A DNA stretch of 64,000 nt. Source: CAVQNQ01 sp963714205. Lineage in GTDB: Bacteria; Acidobacteriota; Terriglobia; Bryobacterales; Bryobacteraceae. The DNA is taken from NCBI GenBank assembly GCA_963714205.1, contig CAVQNQ010000002.1:1798001-1862000 (forward strand), in the 5' to 3' direction. Positions 22,471 to 32,602 of this stretch are shown piece by piece. Position numbers and translations under genes: made by a program. The notes below the pieces were generated by a model that worked only from the letters and a program-made list of their open reading frames with translations, did not search any database and was not told the origin of the DNA. Each line of letters begins with the position of its first letter. The first letter of the stretch is position 1.

Positions 22471-23712
22471 CTATTGCGGTGGCAGCCCCATACGGCGGGC
22501 CGCGGCTGTGAAGGCCGCGTCCGATCCGCGAAGGGCGGTTCGCAGATCCGGGGAGAGGTCCCTTCCTGTGTCCCGCAACACGATCAGCGCGAATGCCCCC
22601 AACAGATCGAAGGCGGTGAAGGCGCAATGGCCGTAGGCTGTCACGGGCAGATTGACGCGCTCGAACGCGGTACCGGCGAGTAGGGTCTTGGCTGTGTAGA
22701 GCGGCTCTTGCCAGTAGGGGACGACGGGGTCGAGCGTGGTGTGCAGCGTAACGAGGTTCATGCTCAACTTTCCGGAGGTTTCGTAGCTGGCCGCCACCGC
22801 GGCCAGAGCCGCCGGATCGGCAGTGAATCGCTCCACCTTAAGGTTCAGAAGGAAATCGTTGGCCGACCCGGTATAGATGCGGTTGTGGTTATCGTAAGGC
22901 TGGACAGGCTTGACGGGACCCAGCGTGGCCTGCGCATCATTGGTGGCGACTACGTTGTACCAGAGCGCGTCGATGACCGTCTCGGCCACAGTTGCGGGGT
23001 CGGATGTAACGGCCGCCTTCATTACCGAGATGAGTTGCGCGGCGGCTGAAGGATGGGCGGCCAAGGCGGCGGTAACCATTTGGATGGACTGGCTGTTATT
23101 GCTGGTCCAGTCAGTTATCAGATTAGGCGGGATGTCGATCGGGGTGCCGGGCAGAACACCCGGGAAGAAGTAATCGAAGATCACGCGGAAATCGCCGAAG
23201 TAATTGATCTGGTCTTGGAAACTGCCGATGGGCCCGCAGGCCGCTCCCGCGCCGTTATAGACGTGGGGAAGCTGCTCGGCCGAGAGGACCGTCACCAGGC
23301 CGCCTTCGGACGCGCCGATCAGATAGGTTCTGTGAGGGTAAATTTTGAGGTCTTTCAGAACATTCTGCGCCAGGTCTTCGGTGTCGTCGAATCCCTGCAC
23401 GATGGCGAGGCCGTTCTTGCTATAGCTGGAGGCGGCGAAACCGTAGCCGAGCTCGTTGAACGTGGCGGGAAGAGAAACGCCGTCTATCACGAGCTGGTCG
23501 AGTGGCACTGCAATGGGCTGGCCGGGCGCCACGTAGCCGTGAGCGAAGATCACCATATCGCCGTTCCAACAACTCGTTTCCGGCATCCAGATCATGTACT
23601 GAGCGCCATCGGACCGGTTCCCCTGCGTCAAGTTACTCTGTTGGCAGGCGCCCCACGCGGCAGCGGCGGACACCCACACCAGTAAGGATTTGGCAAGCAG
23701 CACACGTTTCAT
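22471..23712 (-). CDS. Secreted alpha/beta hydrolase
   Basis: 413 residues with an N-terminal signal peptide (LLAKSLLVWVSAAAAWGA). The alpha/beta hydrolase triad can be placed: nucleophile Ser in LIGASEGGLV, acid Asp in LHTTLDPVVPY, and His in AYGHCAFTAF. The oxyanion region lies in VIFAHGYVAPG. A large cap insert occupies residues about 190-290. Several cysteines (CQQSN, ETSCWNG) suggest periplasmic disulfides. The substrate is probably an ester but cannot be specified. AGGAG precedes ATG 23712. Confidence 0.75.
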   Translation of the reverse strand: MKRVLLAKSLLVWVSAAAAWGACQQSNLTQGNRSDGAQYMIWMPETSCWNGDMVIFAHGYVAPGQPIAVPLDQLVIDGVSLPATFNELGYGFAASSYSKNGLAIVQGFDDTEDLAQNVLKDLKIYPHRTYLIGASEGGLVTVLSAEQLPHVYNGAGAACGPIGSFQDQINYFGDFRVIFDYFFPGVLPGTPIDIPPNLITDWTSNNSQSIQMVTAALAAHPSAAAQLISVMKAAVTSDPATVAETVIDALWYNVVATNDAQATLGPVKPVQPYDNHNRIYTGSANDFLLNLKVERFTADPAALAAVAASYETSGKLSMNLVTLHTTLDPVVPYWQEPLYTAKTLLAGTAFERVNLPVTAYGHCAFTAFDLLGAFALIVLRDTGRDLSPDLRTALRGSDAAFTAAARRMGLPPQ

Positions 23713-23844
23713 GTAATCTCCTCTGCCCTGCGCGGTGGCGCGATTTTTCGAATGTACAGCGAACCGCGCGAGGTTATCAAGATGCGGGAAGCGATACAGG
23801 GCCCGGTTTTGTCACGAGCGATACGGCGAGCCGGCAGGCAGCGT

Positions 23845-24336
23845 TCAGTACTTCTCCCAATGCAGCACGCCGGCCAGCGGACGCTTGTCTTTGACGGGAT
23901 CTTCGGCGGGGCGGCCCAGGGGCACCAAACTCACCAGGCGCGTCCCCGCGGGCGCTCCGAGCAGTTCGCGAATGGCTTCGCAATAGGCTTTCTTGTCCCC
24001 GGCCACCCAGCACGACCCCAAGCCGTGAGCCCGCGCGGCCACCAGCAGATTCTGGGTGGCGGCGCTGCCGTCCTCGAGGTAGTACTTGGTGTCCCGGCAG
24101 AAGACCGCGATGCAGGCGGGCGCGGTGGCGATGAATTTGCCGTAATCGGTGACCGCGGCGATGCGGGCCAGCGTGCCGGGGGCGGTCACCACCACGAACT
24201 CCCACGGCTGGATATTAATGGCGCTGGCAGCCAGGCGCGCGCAATCGACGATATCTTCCAGAACCTCGCGGGCCACTGGCTCACCCGTGTACGCGCGCAC
24301 CGCGCGGCGGGTCTTCAAAGCGCAAATCGCATCCAT
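23845..24336 (-). CDS. Nitroreductase-family flavoprotein
   Basis: 163 residues, a short member of the FMN-binding nitroreductase fold. Visible marks are the N-terminal TRRAVRAYTGEPV (phosphate-contacting Arg pair), SAINIQPWEFVVV, and the conserved ...NLLVAARAHGLGSCWVAG helix. It probably reduces a quinone or nitro-type acceptor using NAD(P)H, in the cytoplasm. It is divergent from the TPP-enzyme gene. Confidence 0.85.
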   Translation of the reverse strand: MDAICALKTRRAVRAYTGEPVAREVLEDIVDCARLAASAINIQPWEFVVVTAPGTLARIAAVTDYGKFIATAPACIAVFCRDTKYYLEDGSAATQNLLVAARAHGLGSCWVAGDKKAYCEAIRELLGAPAGTRLVSLVPLGRPAEDPVKDKRPLAGVLHWEKY

Positions 24337-24401
24337 TTATCTTGAATGTACTACGGAAATGGCGGTTGCCGGTTGCCGCGCTACCGATTAACATCAGGGC
24401 G

Positions 24402-25943
24402 ATGGACGGCGCCGAATGTCTTATCCGCACGCTCTCGGAAAACGGAGTCGGGATCTGCTTCATGAACCCCGGCACTTCCGAGATGAGGTTCGTCAACGCG
24501 CTCGACCGCGTGCCCGAAATGCGCGGGATGTTATGCCTGTTTGAAGGCGTGTGCGCGGGAGCCGCGGATGGCTATGGGCGCATCGCGGGCAAACCCGCCG
24601 CGACGCTGCTGCACCTCGGCCCGGGCCTGGCCAACGGCCTGTGCAATTTTCACAACGCGCGCAAGGCGCGGACGCCGGTGGTCAGCATCGTCGGGGAGCA
24701 TACGCGCCAGCATCTGCAGTACGATGCACCGCTGTCGGCCGACATCGAGGCCTTCGCCCGCACCGTCTCGGAACACGTGCGCGTGGCCCGCGACCCGGCC
24801 GGACTGGGCCGCGAGATCTCGGGGACCATCGCGGCGGCGATTGCGCCACCGGGGCAGGTCGCCACACTCATCATCCCAGCGGATGTTTCGTGGACGGAAG
24901 TAGAGGCTCCCGGACCGGCGGTGGAGCCCGCTCGCCGGCCGCTGCCCGCGCGGGAGGCGATCGGGCAAGCCGCCCAGCTGCTGCGCTCGCCCGGCGCGGC
25001 TCTGCTATTGGGGGGAACCGCGCTGAACGCGCGCGGGGTGGCGGCCGCCGGACGGCTGGCGGCGCATACCGGCGCGCTGGTCTTCGCCGACCGCAACGCC
25101 GGGCGCATGGTTTGGGGCCGGCGCGGGTTTCTGCCGCGGCTGATGCCCTACTTCCCGGAGGCCGCTCTGGAGGCGCTGGCGGGCGTGCGGCACATGATCC
25201 TGGTCGAAACACAGGCCCCCGTTTCGTTCTTCGGCTATCCCGAAATGCCGAGCTATCTGCTGCCGGAGGGGTGTCCGGTTTCGGTGCTGGCCGCGCGGAG
25301 CGAGGACGGCACGGCAGCCCTGGAGGCGCTGGCCGAGGAATGCGGCGCGGTCCGCGGGGCCGCGGCGGCGGACCCCTCTCCGAAGCCGCAGCCCGGCGAC
25401 GGGCCGCTGACCTGCGAAGCCATCGGCGATGCGCTGGCCGCCGTGATGCCGGAAGGCGCCATCGTCTCCGATGAGACGGTCTCCGCGCAACCGGTCCTGG
25501 TGGAGCGCATGCAAGCCGCCGCGCCGTTCGAGCGCATGCCGGTGACCGGGGGCGCCATTGGCCAGGGGCTTCCGGTGGCTCTGGGCGCGTCCTGCGCCGC
25601 GCCGGATCGCAAGGTGGTGGCGCTCGAAGCCGATGGCAGCGCCATGTATACGCTCCAGGCGCTGTGGACCATGGCCCGCGAACGGCTGGACGTGGTCACG
25701 GTAATCCTGGCCAACCGCCGCTACCGCATCCTGGAGATCGAGATGCAGCGCGCGGGCATTGCGAAACCGGGACCGGCCGCCAGAGCCATGATGGATATCG
25801 ACCGGCCGGATCTCGATTTTGTGCGCATGGCGGAAGGCCAGGGCGTGCCGTCCACGCGGGCCGCCACGGTGCACGAGTTTTGGGCGCAGTTCCGGGCGGC
25901 CGTGGAGGCGCGCGGTCCGGTGCTGATCGAAGCGGTTCTGTAG
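24402..25943 (+). CDS. Thiamine-diphosphate enzyme of the acetolactate synthase-like/benzoylformate decarboxylase class
   Basis: About 513 residues. It has the three-domain TPP fold: N-terminal PYR domain with catalytic Glu in CLFEGVCAGAADGYGR, central domain, and C-terminal PP domain. The cofactor motif is EADGSAMYT...LANRRY, with Ala replacing the first Gly of the usual GDG. Other marks are MNPGTSEMRF and GGAIGQGLPVALGAS. It is likely a 2-oxoacid decarboxylase or C-C ligase; the substrate is not clear, and no small regulatory subunit is adjacent. I chose ATG 24402, since the 20 residues upstream in the same frame are unlike the family start. Confidence 0.82.
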   Translation: MDGAECLIRTLSENGVGICFMNPGTSEMRFVNALDRVPEMRGMLCLFEGVCAGAADGYGRIAGKPAATLLHLGPGLANGLCNFHNARKARTPVVSIVGEHTRQHLQYDAPLSADIEAFARTVSEHVRVARDPAGLGREISGTIAAAIAPPGQVATLIIPADVSWTEVEAPGPAVEPARRPLPAREAIGQAAQLLRSPGAALLLGGTALNARGVAAAGRLAAHTGALVFADRNAGRMVWGRRGFLPRLMPYFPEAALEALAGVRHMILVETQAPVSFFGYPEMPSYLLPEGCPVSVLAARSEDGTAALEALAEECGAVRGAAAADPSPKPQPGDGPLTCEAIGDALAAVMPEGAIVSDETVSAQPVLVERMQAAAPFERMPVTGGAIGQGLPVALGASCAAPDRKVVALEADGSAMYTLQALWTMARERLDVVTVILANRRYRILEIEMQRAGIAKPGPAARAMMDIDRPDLDFVRMAEGQGVPSTRAATVHEFWAQFRAAVEARGPVLIEAVL

Positions 25944-25965
25944 CCAGTTCGGTGTTATACCGGGA

Positions 25966-28557
25966 GTGATGCCGCGCTTGGCGCTGCGAACCGGTTTCAT
26001 CGCGCTTCTGCTGCTGTTGGCGCTGAACGCGTGGGCGGCGGGTCCAGTCTACGTGCGCGAGACCGGAACCGCGGTGGCGCTGGGAAACGACTTCCTGGAG
26101 CGCACCATCTCGATCGCCGAGGGTTCGGTGGGCACGCTCGGATTGTTGAACAAGATCACGGGGCGCTCCTATGCCCTGGGCGGCGCCGAATTCGAGCTGC
26201 GTCTGATCTACGAGCGCGTGGGGTACGCGTTCAGCGATGAGAACCCCATGGTGGTCACCTCCGCGGGCCTGCGCGTGGCCAGCCATCGCGTGGAGCAACT
26301 GGCGGGCGGCGGTAAACGCCTGGTGCTGCGTCTCGAGCCGGCGACCGGCTGGACGCGCCACTGGATCGGCATAGACCTCTACTACGAACTGCTGCCCGAC
26401 GATTTCTACATGCGGCAATGGCTGCGCGTAGCCGGGCCGGAGCCGGGCAGCTACTTCGTGGATTGGGTATCGGTGGCCCGTAACCGGTGGGGATTGACCC
26501 CCTTTTCGCTGGGCGGATTCGGGCAACCGCTGTTCTCAGGCGACCTGTTCCTGGGACTCGAGTATCCGACCGGAATCAACAGCGCCGAGAATGGCGAGGC
26601 GTCGCTGGGCCGGTATGTGGGCCTGGCGGTCCCGGCCGAAGGCTATACCAGCGAAGCGGCCGTCATGGGCGTGGCGGAGGCCGGCGCGGTTCACCGCCAG
26701 TTCCTCGAATACGTCAAGCGGATGCGTGTCGCGCCGGTGCGCCCGTTTCTGCTCTACAACACCTGGTACGACTTGCAGAACCTGGTCATGAACCACGACA
26801 ACACGCTCGAACGTGTGCCGCGGCTTGCCAAGCTCTTAGAACCGTATGGGCTGCACCTCGATAGCTTCGTGCTGGACGACGGCTGGGACGACCTCCATCG
26901 CCTGTGGGCCATCGACGAGCAGCGCTTTCCCGGAGGCTTTGGGGACCTCACGCGGGCGCTGGCGGGCATCGGCAGCCACCTGGGAATCTGGTTCGGACCG
27001 ATCGGCGGCTATAACCCGCAGCGGCCCGTGCGCCTGGCGACAGCCAAAGCCGAGGGGATGGAGATCACCTCGGGCGGCCAGTATCTGTGCATCGCCGGAC
27101 GGAACTACAGCCGTCTGCTGGCGGAGACCATGCTCCGCTACCAGAAGCAATACGGCATAAACTACTTCAAGCTCGACGGCATCCCTTTCGGATGCAATGA
27201 CCCCGATCACGGCCACCCCACCGGCATCTACTCGCGCGAGGCCGATGCGCGTGCTTTCATCGACATGCTGACGCGCCTGCGGGCCCAGGACCCCAACGTG
27301 TTTCTCAACATCACGACCGGCATGTGGCTGAGCCCCTGGTGGCTGCGCTACGCCGACACGGTATGGATGGGCGGCGAGGATTCCGGCTACCTGGCGTCGG
27401 TGCCCGCACTCGCGCCGCGCCAGAGCGCCGTGAGTTATCGCGACTCCGTGCTCTGCCAGGATTTCGTGGCGCACCAGGCGCAGTTCCCCATCTCGTCATT
27501 GATGACCCACGGCATCATCAAGGGCCGGTACAACATGCTGGGCGGCGAGCGCGAGTCCCTCGACGATTTCAAAGACGAAGTAGTGCACTATTACAGCATC
27601 GGCAACATGATGTACGAACTTTATATCTCGCCGGATATTCTTTCGGCCGGGGAGATGGATGCGCTGGGCAGCACCACCCGCTGGGCTATCGCCAATGCCC
27701 ACCCGCTGCTCGATAACTCCACCATGGTGCTGGGCGATCCGGCCGGGCGCGAGCCGTATGGGTTTGTGCACTCATCGCCGGCGAAATCGATCGTGATGCT
27801 GCGCAACCCCTTCGTGCGCCCCCGGACGGTGCGGCTGAAGGTCGATGAGAGCCAGGGCTTTGCTCGTAGCGAGGGGCCGTTGACAGTGGAGATCCAGTAT
27901 CCGTACCGCGAAATGCGGCCCGAAACCGTGAGCTACGGCGACACGCTCACGTTCGATTTGGGCGGCTACGAGGAGATTGTGGCGGAGCTGCGTCACGCCG
28001 GGGGGCCGCGCCTCACCGGCGCGCGATATCGCACGGCTCAATCCGCGGCGCTCGTGTTCGCTCCCCAAGGCTCCATGCGGACAATCGATGTGGAGAACAT
28101 CGCCCAAACCGTCCATTTCGGACAGGCTGCTTCCGAGCTGACGTTTTCCCCGGCGACCGTGACACCCGAGGGGGCGGTGACGCTGGCGCTGACGATTCCG
28201 GAGGACTACCGCGAGGCCAAGGTGGCCCTTCTGATCGAGCCGGAGCACTCCATGAAAGGTGTCACCGCCGATGCCACCGATAATGGGCGGCCGCTGGCGC
28301 TTTCTCTGGAGAACGGCGGAGGCGCGGCGTGGCACTGGTTCTGGACGAACCTCTTGCCCGGACAGCACAGTTTGGAAGTCAGATTCCACCTGCCCGATGC
28401 CGCCGGCGGCGCGCGTCTCTCGGGATGGCTGCTGACCCTGCGGACGCTGGTCTCGCGGGAGGTGCGCCTCAGTGAGCCGATGGAGCCGGACCTGTTGCCC
28501 GCCGACTCGGATATCGAGCGAAAGACGTACCGGCTGGTGGAAACCACGATCCGGTAA
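25966..28557 (+). CDS. Secreted GH36/alpha-galactosidase-like glycoside hydrolase
   Basis: 863 residues with a signal peptide (LLLLLALNAWAAGP). An N-terminal beta-sandwich (to about 250) precedes a TIM barrel containing YFKLDGIPF, whose Asp fits the nucleophile of clan GH-D (KxD), and VWMGGEDSGY, whose Asp fits the acid/base. FVLDDGWDD earlier in the barrel matches substrate-binding acids of GH27/GH36. The C-terminal domains are beta-rich. Activity on alpha-galactosides is inferred from these motifs; some homologues are misleadingly labelled enterotoxin. The start may be GTG 25966 or ATG 25969. Confidence 0.7.
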   Translation: MMPRLALRTGFIALLLLLALNAWAAGPVYVRETGTAVALGNDFLERTISIAEGSVGTLGLLNKITGRSYALGGAEFELRLIYERVGYAFSDENPMVVTSAGLRVASHRVEQLAGGGKRLVLRLEPATGWTRHWIGIDLYYELLPDDFYMRQWLRVAGPEPGSYFVDWVSVARNRWGLTPFSLGGFGQPLFSGDLFLGLEYPTGINSAENGEASLGRYVGLAVPAEGYTSEAAVMGVAEAGAVHRQFLEYVKRMRVAPVRPFLLYNTWYDLQNLVMNHDNTLERVPRLAKLLEPYGLHLDSFVLDDGWDDLHRLWAIDEQRFPGGFGDLTRALAGIGSHLGIWFGPIGGYNPQRPVRLATAKAEGMEITSGGQYLCIAGRNYSRLLAETMLRYQKQYGINYFKLDGIPFGCNDPDHGHPTGIYSREADARAFIDMLTRLRAQDPNVFLNITTGMWLSPWWLRYADTVWMGGEDSGYLASVPALAPRQSAVSYRDSVLCQDFVAHQAQFPISSLMTHGIIKGRYNMLGGERESLDDFKDEVVHYYSIGNMMYELYISPDILSAGEMDALGSTTRWAIANAHPLLDNSTMVLGDPAGREPYGFVHSSPAKSIVMLRNPFVRPRTVRLKVDESQGFARSEGPLTVEIQYPYREMRPETVSYGDTLTFDLGGYEEIVAELRHAGGPRLTGARYRTAQSAALVFAPQGSMRTIDVENIAQTVHFGQAASELTFSPATVTPEGAVTLALTIPEDYREAKVALLIEPEHSMKGVTADATDNGRPLALSLENGGGAAWHWFWTNLLPGQHSLEVRFHLPDAAGGARLSGWLLTLRTLVSREVRLSEPMEPDLLPADSDIERKTYRLVETTIR

Positions 28558-28594
28558 TTAGCTTCCCGGTTCTGGCCGATAAGGCAATCGGTAA

Positions 28595-30172
28595 GTGACT
28601 CCGCAGAAGTTAACCTTTAAGCTCGAAGACCTAGCCCTTCCAGCGGCGGCGTCGCCCCTGCCGCCCAGGGCGCTCCGCAGGGACCGCCGCTTCAGGGTCG
28701 ATCAGCCCGCGCGTGTCTACACGATGGGGGCTCACCCTGGAGTGTGGGATGCGCGTATCCGCGACGTTTCCAGACGAGGGATGCAGTTGACCACCGGGCA
28801 CCCCATGGCTCCCGGCACACTGGTTCGAATCGAGTGGAACTCCTCGACCATCGACGGAATCATCCGCAGCGAGCAAAGCGTGGGAGGGCGGTACCGGTTG
28901 GGTGTAGAAGTATCCTCCTCCTGGGAAAACCTGGTGGGAGACGTCCTGGCGCGGCAGGCCGAAGAGTTGCGCACTTCCAATGCGGTGCTCAGCGAACAGG
29001 CGGAAGCGCTCCAAGAGCAGGCCAGCCTGCTCGATCTCAGCTACGACACCATCCTGGTGATAGACCAGGAAGGGACCGTTCTCTACTGGAACTCGGGCGC
29101 CGAACGCATGTACGGCTGGAGCAAGGCAGAGGCCACCGGCCGGAATATCCACGCTCTTCTGCGGACGGAATTTCCCAGAGAGTTCATATCGATCAAGGCG
29201 GAATTGCTGGCTCAAGGACGATGGGAGGGGGAGCTGACGGATTTCAGAAGAGATGGCAGCCAGCTGGTGGTGGCCAGCCGCTGGTCGCTCGAGCGCATCC
29301 GGGGCGCGGCCAACAAAGTCCTGGTGATCAACAGCGACATCACGGCCCAGAAGATGGCTGAGGTGGAGCGAGCCACGCACGCGGAGGTGCTGAAACGCAA
29401 GAACGACGAACTGGCCGTGGCCCTGGAAACGGCCCACCGCGCCGGCGAAGTCAAGAGCCATTTCCTGGCCAACGTCTCCCATGAATTGCGCACGCCGCTG
29501 AACGGCATCATCGGTCTCTCGCAGTTGCTGCATGACGAGGTGGTGGGCAACATAACAGGCGATCAGCGGGAGTGCCTTTGCGAAATCCTGGAATGCTCGG
29601 GCCAGCTTCTGACGCTGGTGAACCGCATTCTCGAGTTGACCAAGATCGAATCGGGCCGGCTGGAGCTGGAGTATCGCAAGGTGAACCTGCCCATGATCGT
29701 CCGCGAGACTCTGAACCATCTTCGCCCGGCAGCGGAAAGCAAGAGAATCAGCCTGGAATTCGAGGGCGATCAGCCGGAAACCATAGAGGCGGATCCGGAA
29801 CGATTGAAGCAGGTGATTTACAACTATGTTTCCAACGCCATCAAGTTCAGCGGCCCGGGCGGCACGGTGCGGGTGAAGATCGGCCCGGAAGATGCGGATC
29901 GCTACCGGCTGGAGGTTCGCGATACCGGCGTGGGAATCCGCGGCGAAGACCTGCCGCGCTTGTTCGCCGAGTTCGACCGGCTGGCTCCCAGCGAGAAGGC
30001 GCAAGCGGGCGCCGGCCTGGGGCTGCCCATCGCCCTAAGGATCGTCGAGGCCCACAACGGCCGCGTAGGTGTGGATAGCGTATTCGGCGAGGGCAGTTGT
30101 TTCTATGCCGTGCTGCCCATCCGCCGGGTTGGCCTGCTGGCTAGCCCCGCCGGCTGGACACAGGCTTCATGA
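28595..30172 (+). CDS. PilZ-PAS histidine kinase
   Basis: 525 residues. The N-terminal PilZ domain (about 30-125) has LRRDRRFRV and RDVSRRG, so c-di-GMP binding looks intact. A short coiled coil (EELRTSNAVLSEQAEALQEQ) leads to a PAS domain (YDTILVIDQEGTVLYWNSGA). HisKA has the standard H-box NVSHELRTPLNGI, and the ATPase domain shows NYVSNAIKFS, RDTGVGI and AGAGLGLPIA. There is no membrane segment. This fusion would let c-di-GMP level tune kinase activity; the partner regulator is not adjacent. The start is GTG 28595. Confidence 0.85.
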   Translation: MTPQKLTFKLEDLALPAAASPLPPRALRRDRRFRVDQPARVYTMGAHPGVWDARIRDVSRRGMQLTTGHPMAPGTLVRIEWNSSTIDGIIRSEQSVGGRYRLGVEVSSSWENLVGDVLARQAEELRTSNAVLSEQAEALQEQASLLDLSYDTILVIDQEGTVLYWNSGAERMYGWSKAEATGRNIHALLRTEFPREFISIKAELLAQGRWEGELTDFRRDGSQLVVASRWSLERIRGAANKVLVINSDITAQKMAEVERATHAEVLKRKNDELAVALETAHRAGEVKSHFLANVSHELRTPLNGIIGLSQLLHDEVVGNITGDQRECLCEILECSGQLLTLVNRILELTKIESGRLELEYRKVNLPMIVRETLNHLRPAAESKRISLEFEGDQPETIEADPERLKQVIYNYVSNAIKFSGPGGTVRVKIGPEDADRYRLEVRDTGVGIRGEDLPRLFAEFDRLAPSEKAQAGAGLGLPIALRIVEAHNGRVGVDSVFGEGSCFYAVLPIRRVGLLASPAGWTQAS

Positions 30173-32494
30173 CATCAGTTCCGCCAGCAGGCGCCGGGCC
30201 ACCTCGCGGCCGCGCTCGCCCACTTCGCCGGGCGCTCCCACGCAGGAGGGACAGCCGGCTTCGCAGCCACAGGCGGCCAGCAGTTCGGCCGTCTGTTGCA
30301 GCAGGCGCGGCGCCAGGCGGTAGAGCGGCGCGCTCTGGCCCACGCCGCCGGGATACGTGTCGTAGAGATACAGATTCGGCTCGAAGGTGGCGGAGACTTC
30401 TTCGCTGAGCGCCACTCCCAAATCGCGCGGGTCGCACATCAGCAGCAAACCGGCCACCGTGCGCAAGGCGTTTCCCAGGCCCGCGATGCCGCTCTGCTTC
30501 TCGGTGGGGGCGTATTCGGCGAGGCGCGCCAGGAAATCGGCCGGGAAATGCAGCCAGAAGGCGGTGGTGTGCATTTCCTGCTCGGGCATTTGCAGCTTCC
30601 CCGCCCCAACATTCTCGTTGGTGTAGAACTTGATCTTCTTAAACCCTACGATCTGGCGGCTCACGCGCACGTCGCCGTGCGCGCGCCGCGCTCCGCCCAG
30701 GGCCTCGCCCGCGAACTCCTCGAGCACCTTCACCTGGGTATAGTCGATGGCGTCGGTGTAGTAATCGCAATCCACGCGCTTCACGTAGGCTTTGCGCTCC
30801 TGGTAATCGAAGCGCTCGACGTGATACTGGCGGGCCTCGTGCAGGTAGATGGCTTTCTCGTGCAGGGACGTGAGGGCCACGGGGAAGGAGACTTCCGCGA
30901 TGACGGCCGGCTCGCCGGTGATATCCACCACCACGAAATTGTCGCTGGTGACGGAGCGCAGGCTGGTGGCATCGGCCGGATAGGTGTCCGAAGTCCAGTG
31001 CCAGGCTTGGGCGGAATGATGCAGAAAGCCGCGCTCCTCGAGGAACGCGCAGGCATCTTCCACCGGGTGAGGGCCGAACTTTTCGCCCTCGCGGATGGGC
31101 AGCTCGAAGGCCGCGCACTTCAGGTGCGCCAGCAGGATCTCGAGGTTCTCCGGGTTGACATAAGCATGTTCCGGCGAGCGGCCGAAGAAGTAATCGGGGT
31201 GCTCGACGATGTACTGGTCGAGCGGCGCGCTGGAGGCCACCAGCACGGCGGCCGAAGCGGACTGGCGCCGTCCGGCGCGTCCCGCGCGCTGCCAGCTCGA
31301 AGCGATGGTGCCGGGATAGCCGGCCATCACCACGGCGTCCAGCGAACCGATATCGATGCCCAGCTCGAGGGCATTGGTCGCCACCACCGCGCGAATGGCG
31401 CCATCGCGCAGCAGCCGCTCGATTTCGCGGCGCTCCCGCGGCAGGTAGCCGCCGCGGTATCCGCGCACCGTGTCGCTAGGGACGGGACCGCGGTCGCAGG
31501 CATCCTTGAGGTAGGTCACCAGGATCTCGGTGGCCAGGCGGTTATTGGCGAAAACCAGGGTCTGCAGATGGCGCTCGATAAATTCCAGCGCCACGCGGCG
31601 CGATTCGTTGATATAGCTCCGGCGAATGCCGAGCTGCCGGTTCACCACGGGAGGATTGTAGAAGATGAAGTACTTCTCCCCGCGCGGCGCGCCGTTCCGT
31701 TCCACCAGCTCGAAAGGCTGCTCGACCAGCGCTTCGGCTAGCTCGCGTGGGTTGGCGATGGTGGCCGACGAGCAGATGAATTGCGGCCGCGAGCCGTAAA
31801 ATTCGGCGATGCGCTTGAGGCGCCGCAGCAGGTTGGCCAGGTGGCTGCCGTAGACGCCGCGATAGTAGTGCAGCTCGTCGATAACCACATAGCGCAGGTT
31901 TTCGAAGTAACGGGACCAGCGCGTGTGGTGCGGCAGGATGCCGCTGTGCAGCATGTCGGGATTCGTCAGCACGATGTTGGCGCGTTGACGGACAGCCTTG
32001 CGCGCGTCCTGAGAGGTATCGCCGTCGTAAGTGAAAGCGCGGATCTCGGAGCCCATCTCCTCGAGGGCCTCGTGGAGTTCGTGAAGCTGATCTTCGGCCA
32101 GCGCCTTGGTCGGGAACAGATACAAGGCGCGCGCGCCGGCATCGCTCAGCAGCAGGTTCATCACGGGCAGGTTGTAACAGAGCGTTTTGCCGCTGGCGGT
32201 GGGAGTCACGACGACCACATTGCGCCCGGCCTCGATGTGCCCGAAGGCTTCCGCCTGGTGCGCATACAGGCGCGCGATGCCGCGTCTTTCGAGCGCCGCG
32301 CGCAGGCGTTCATCCACCCCCGGCGGAATCTCGCGGAAGATTCCCTCGGCGGCCGGCTGGTGGTGAATGGCGCGGACCGGGGAATCGGGATCCTGCTCGG
32401 CCGCTCGGAATCGAGCGATTACAGCTTCAAGGAATGGCTTAGTACGAAGGGATAATTCCCGATTGAAATCAGGGAATGCCAGGGATAGATTCAT
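30167..32494 (-). CDS. DEAD/DEAH-box helicase with DUF1998-type C-terminus (MrfA/YprA-like)
   Basis: 775 residues. Superfamily 2 motifs are in order: Walker A TPTASGKT, motif Ia FPTKALAEDQ, Walker B VIDELHYYRG, motif III SSATIANP, motif V VVATNALELGIDIG and motif VI QRAGRAGRR. The C-terminal part carries a four-cysteine cluster, CGCEAGCPSCVG, of the MrfA/DUF1998 type, and DTYPGGVGQS. In Bacillus the homologue takes part in repair of mitomycin-type adducts with an exonuclease partner; no partner is adjacent here. It overlaps the 3' end of the PilZ-PAS kinase by 6 bp in convergent orientation. Confidence 0.88.
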   Translation of the reverse strand: MNLSLAFPDFNRELSLRTKPFLEAVIARFRAAEQDPDSPVRAIHHQPAAEGIFREIPPGVDERLRAALERRGIARLYAHQAEAFGHIEAGRNVVVVTPTASGKTLCYNLPVMNLLLSDAGARALYLFPTKALAEDQLHELHEALEEMGSEIRAFTYDGDTSQDARKAVRQRANIVLTNPDMLHSGILPHHTRWSRYFENLRYVVIDELHYYRGVYGSHLANLLRRLKRIAEFYGSRPQFICSSATIANPRELAEALVEQPFELVERNGAPRGEKYFIFYNPPVVNRQLGIRRSYINESRRVALEFIERHLQTLVFANNRLATEILVTYLKDACDRGPVPSDTVRGYRGGYLPRERREIERLLRDGAIRAVVATNALELGIDIGSLDAVVMAGYPGTIASSWQRAGRAGRRQSASAAVLVASSAPLDQYIVEHPDYFFGRSPEHAYVNPENLEILLAHLKCAAFELPIREGEKFGPHPVEDACAFLEERGFLHHSAQAWHWTSDTYPADATSLRSVTSDNFVVVDITGEPAVIAEVSFPVALTSLHEKAIYLHEARQYHVERFDYQERKAYVKRVDCDYYTDAIDYTQVKVLEEFAGEALGGARRAHGDVRVSRQIVGFKKIKFYTNENVGAGKLQMPEQEMHTTAFWLHFPADFLARLAEYAPTEKQSGIAGLGNALRTVAGLLLMCDPRDLGVALSEEVSATFEPNLYLYDTYPGGVGQSAPLYRLAPRLLQQTAELLAACGCEAGCPSCVGAPGEVGERGREVARRLLAELMS

Positions 32495-32536
32495 TTCGCT
32501 TTCGCCTTTTCTTTGCTAAGGTAATACGAAAGCGGA

Positions 32537-32570
32537 TGAAAAAACAAGGGCCGGGATGGGTGCCCGGCCC
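32537..32570 (-). terminator. Intrinsic terminator after the PilZ gene
   Basis: Perfect 8-bp stem GGGCCGGG/CCCGGCCC (32548-32555 and 32563-32570) with a 7-nt loop. On the minus strand it is followed by TTGTTTTTT, a classic rho-independent terminator, 33 nt beyond the PilZ stop. Confidence 0.85.
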
Positions 32571-32602
32571 GAGAAGGAAATGATGGTGGTTGGACTGACG
32601 GC

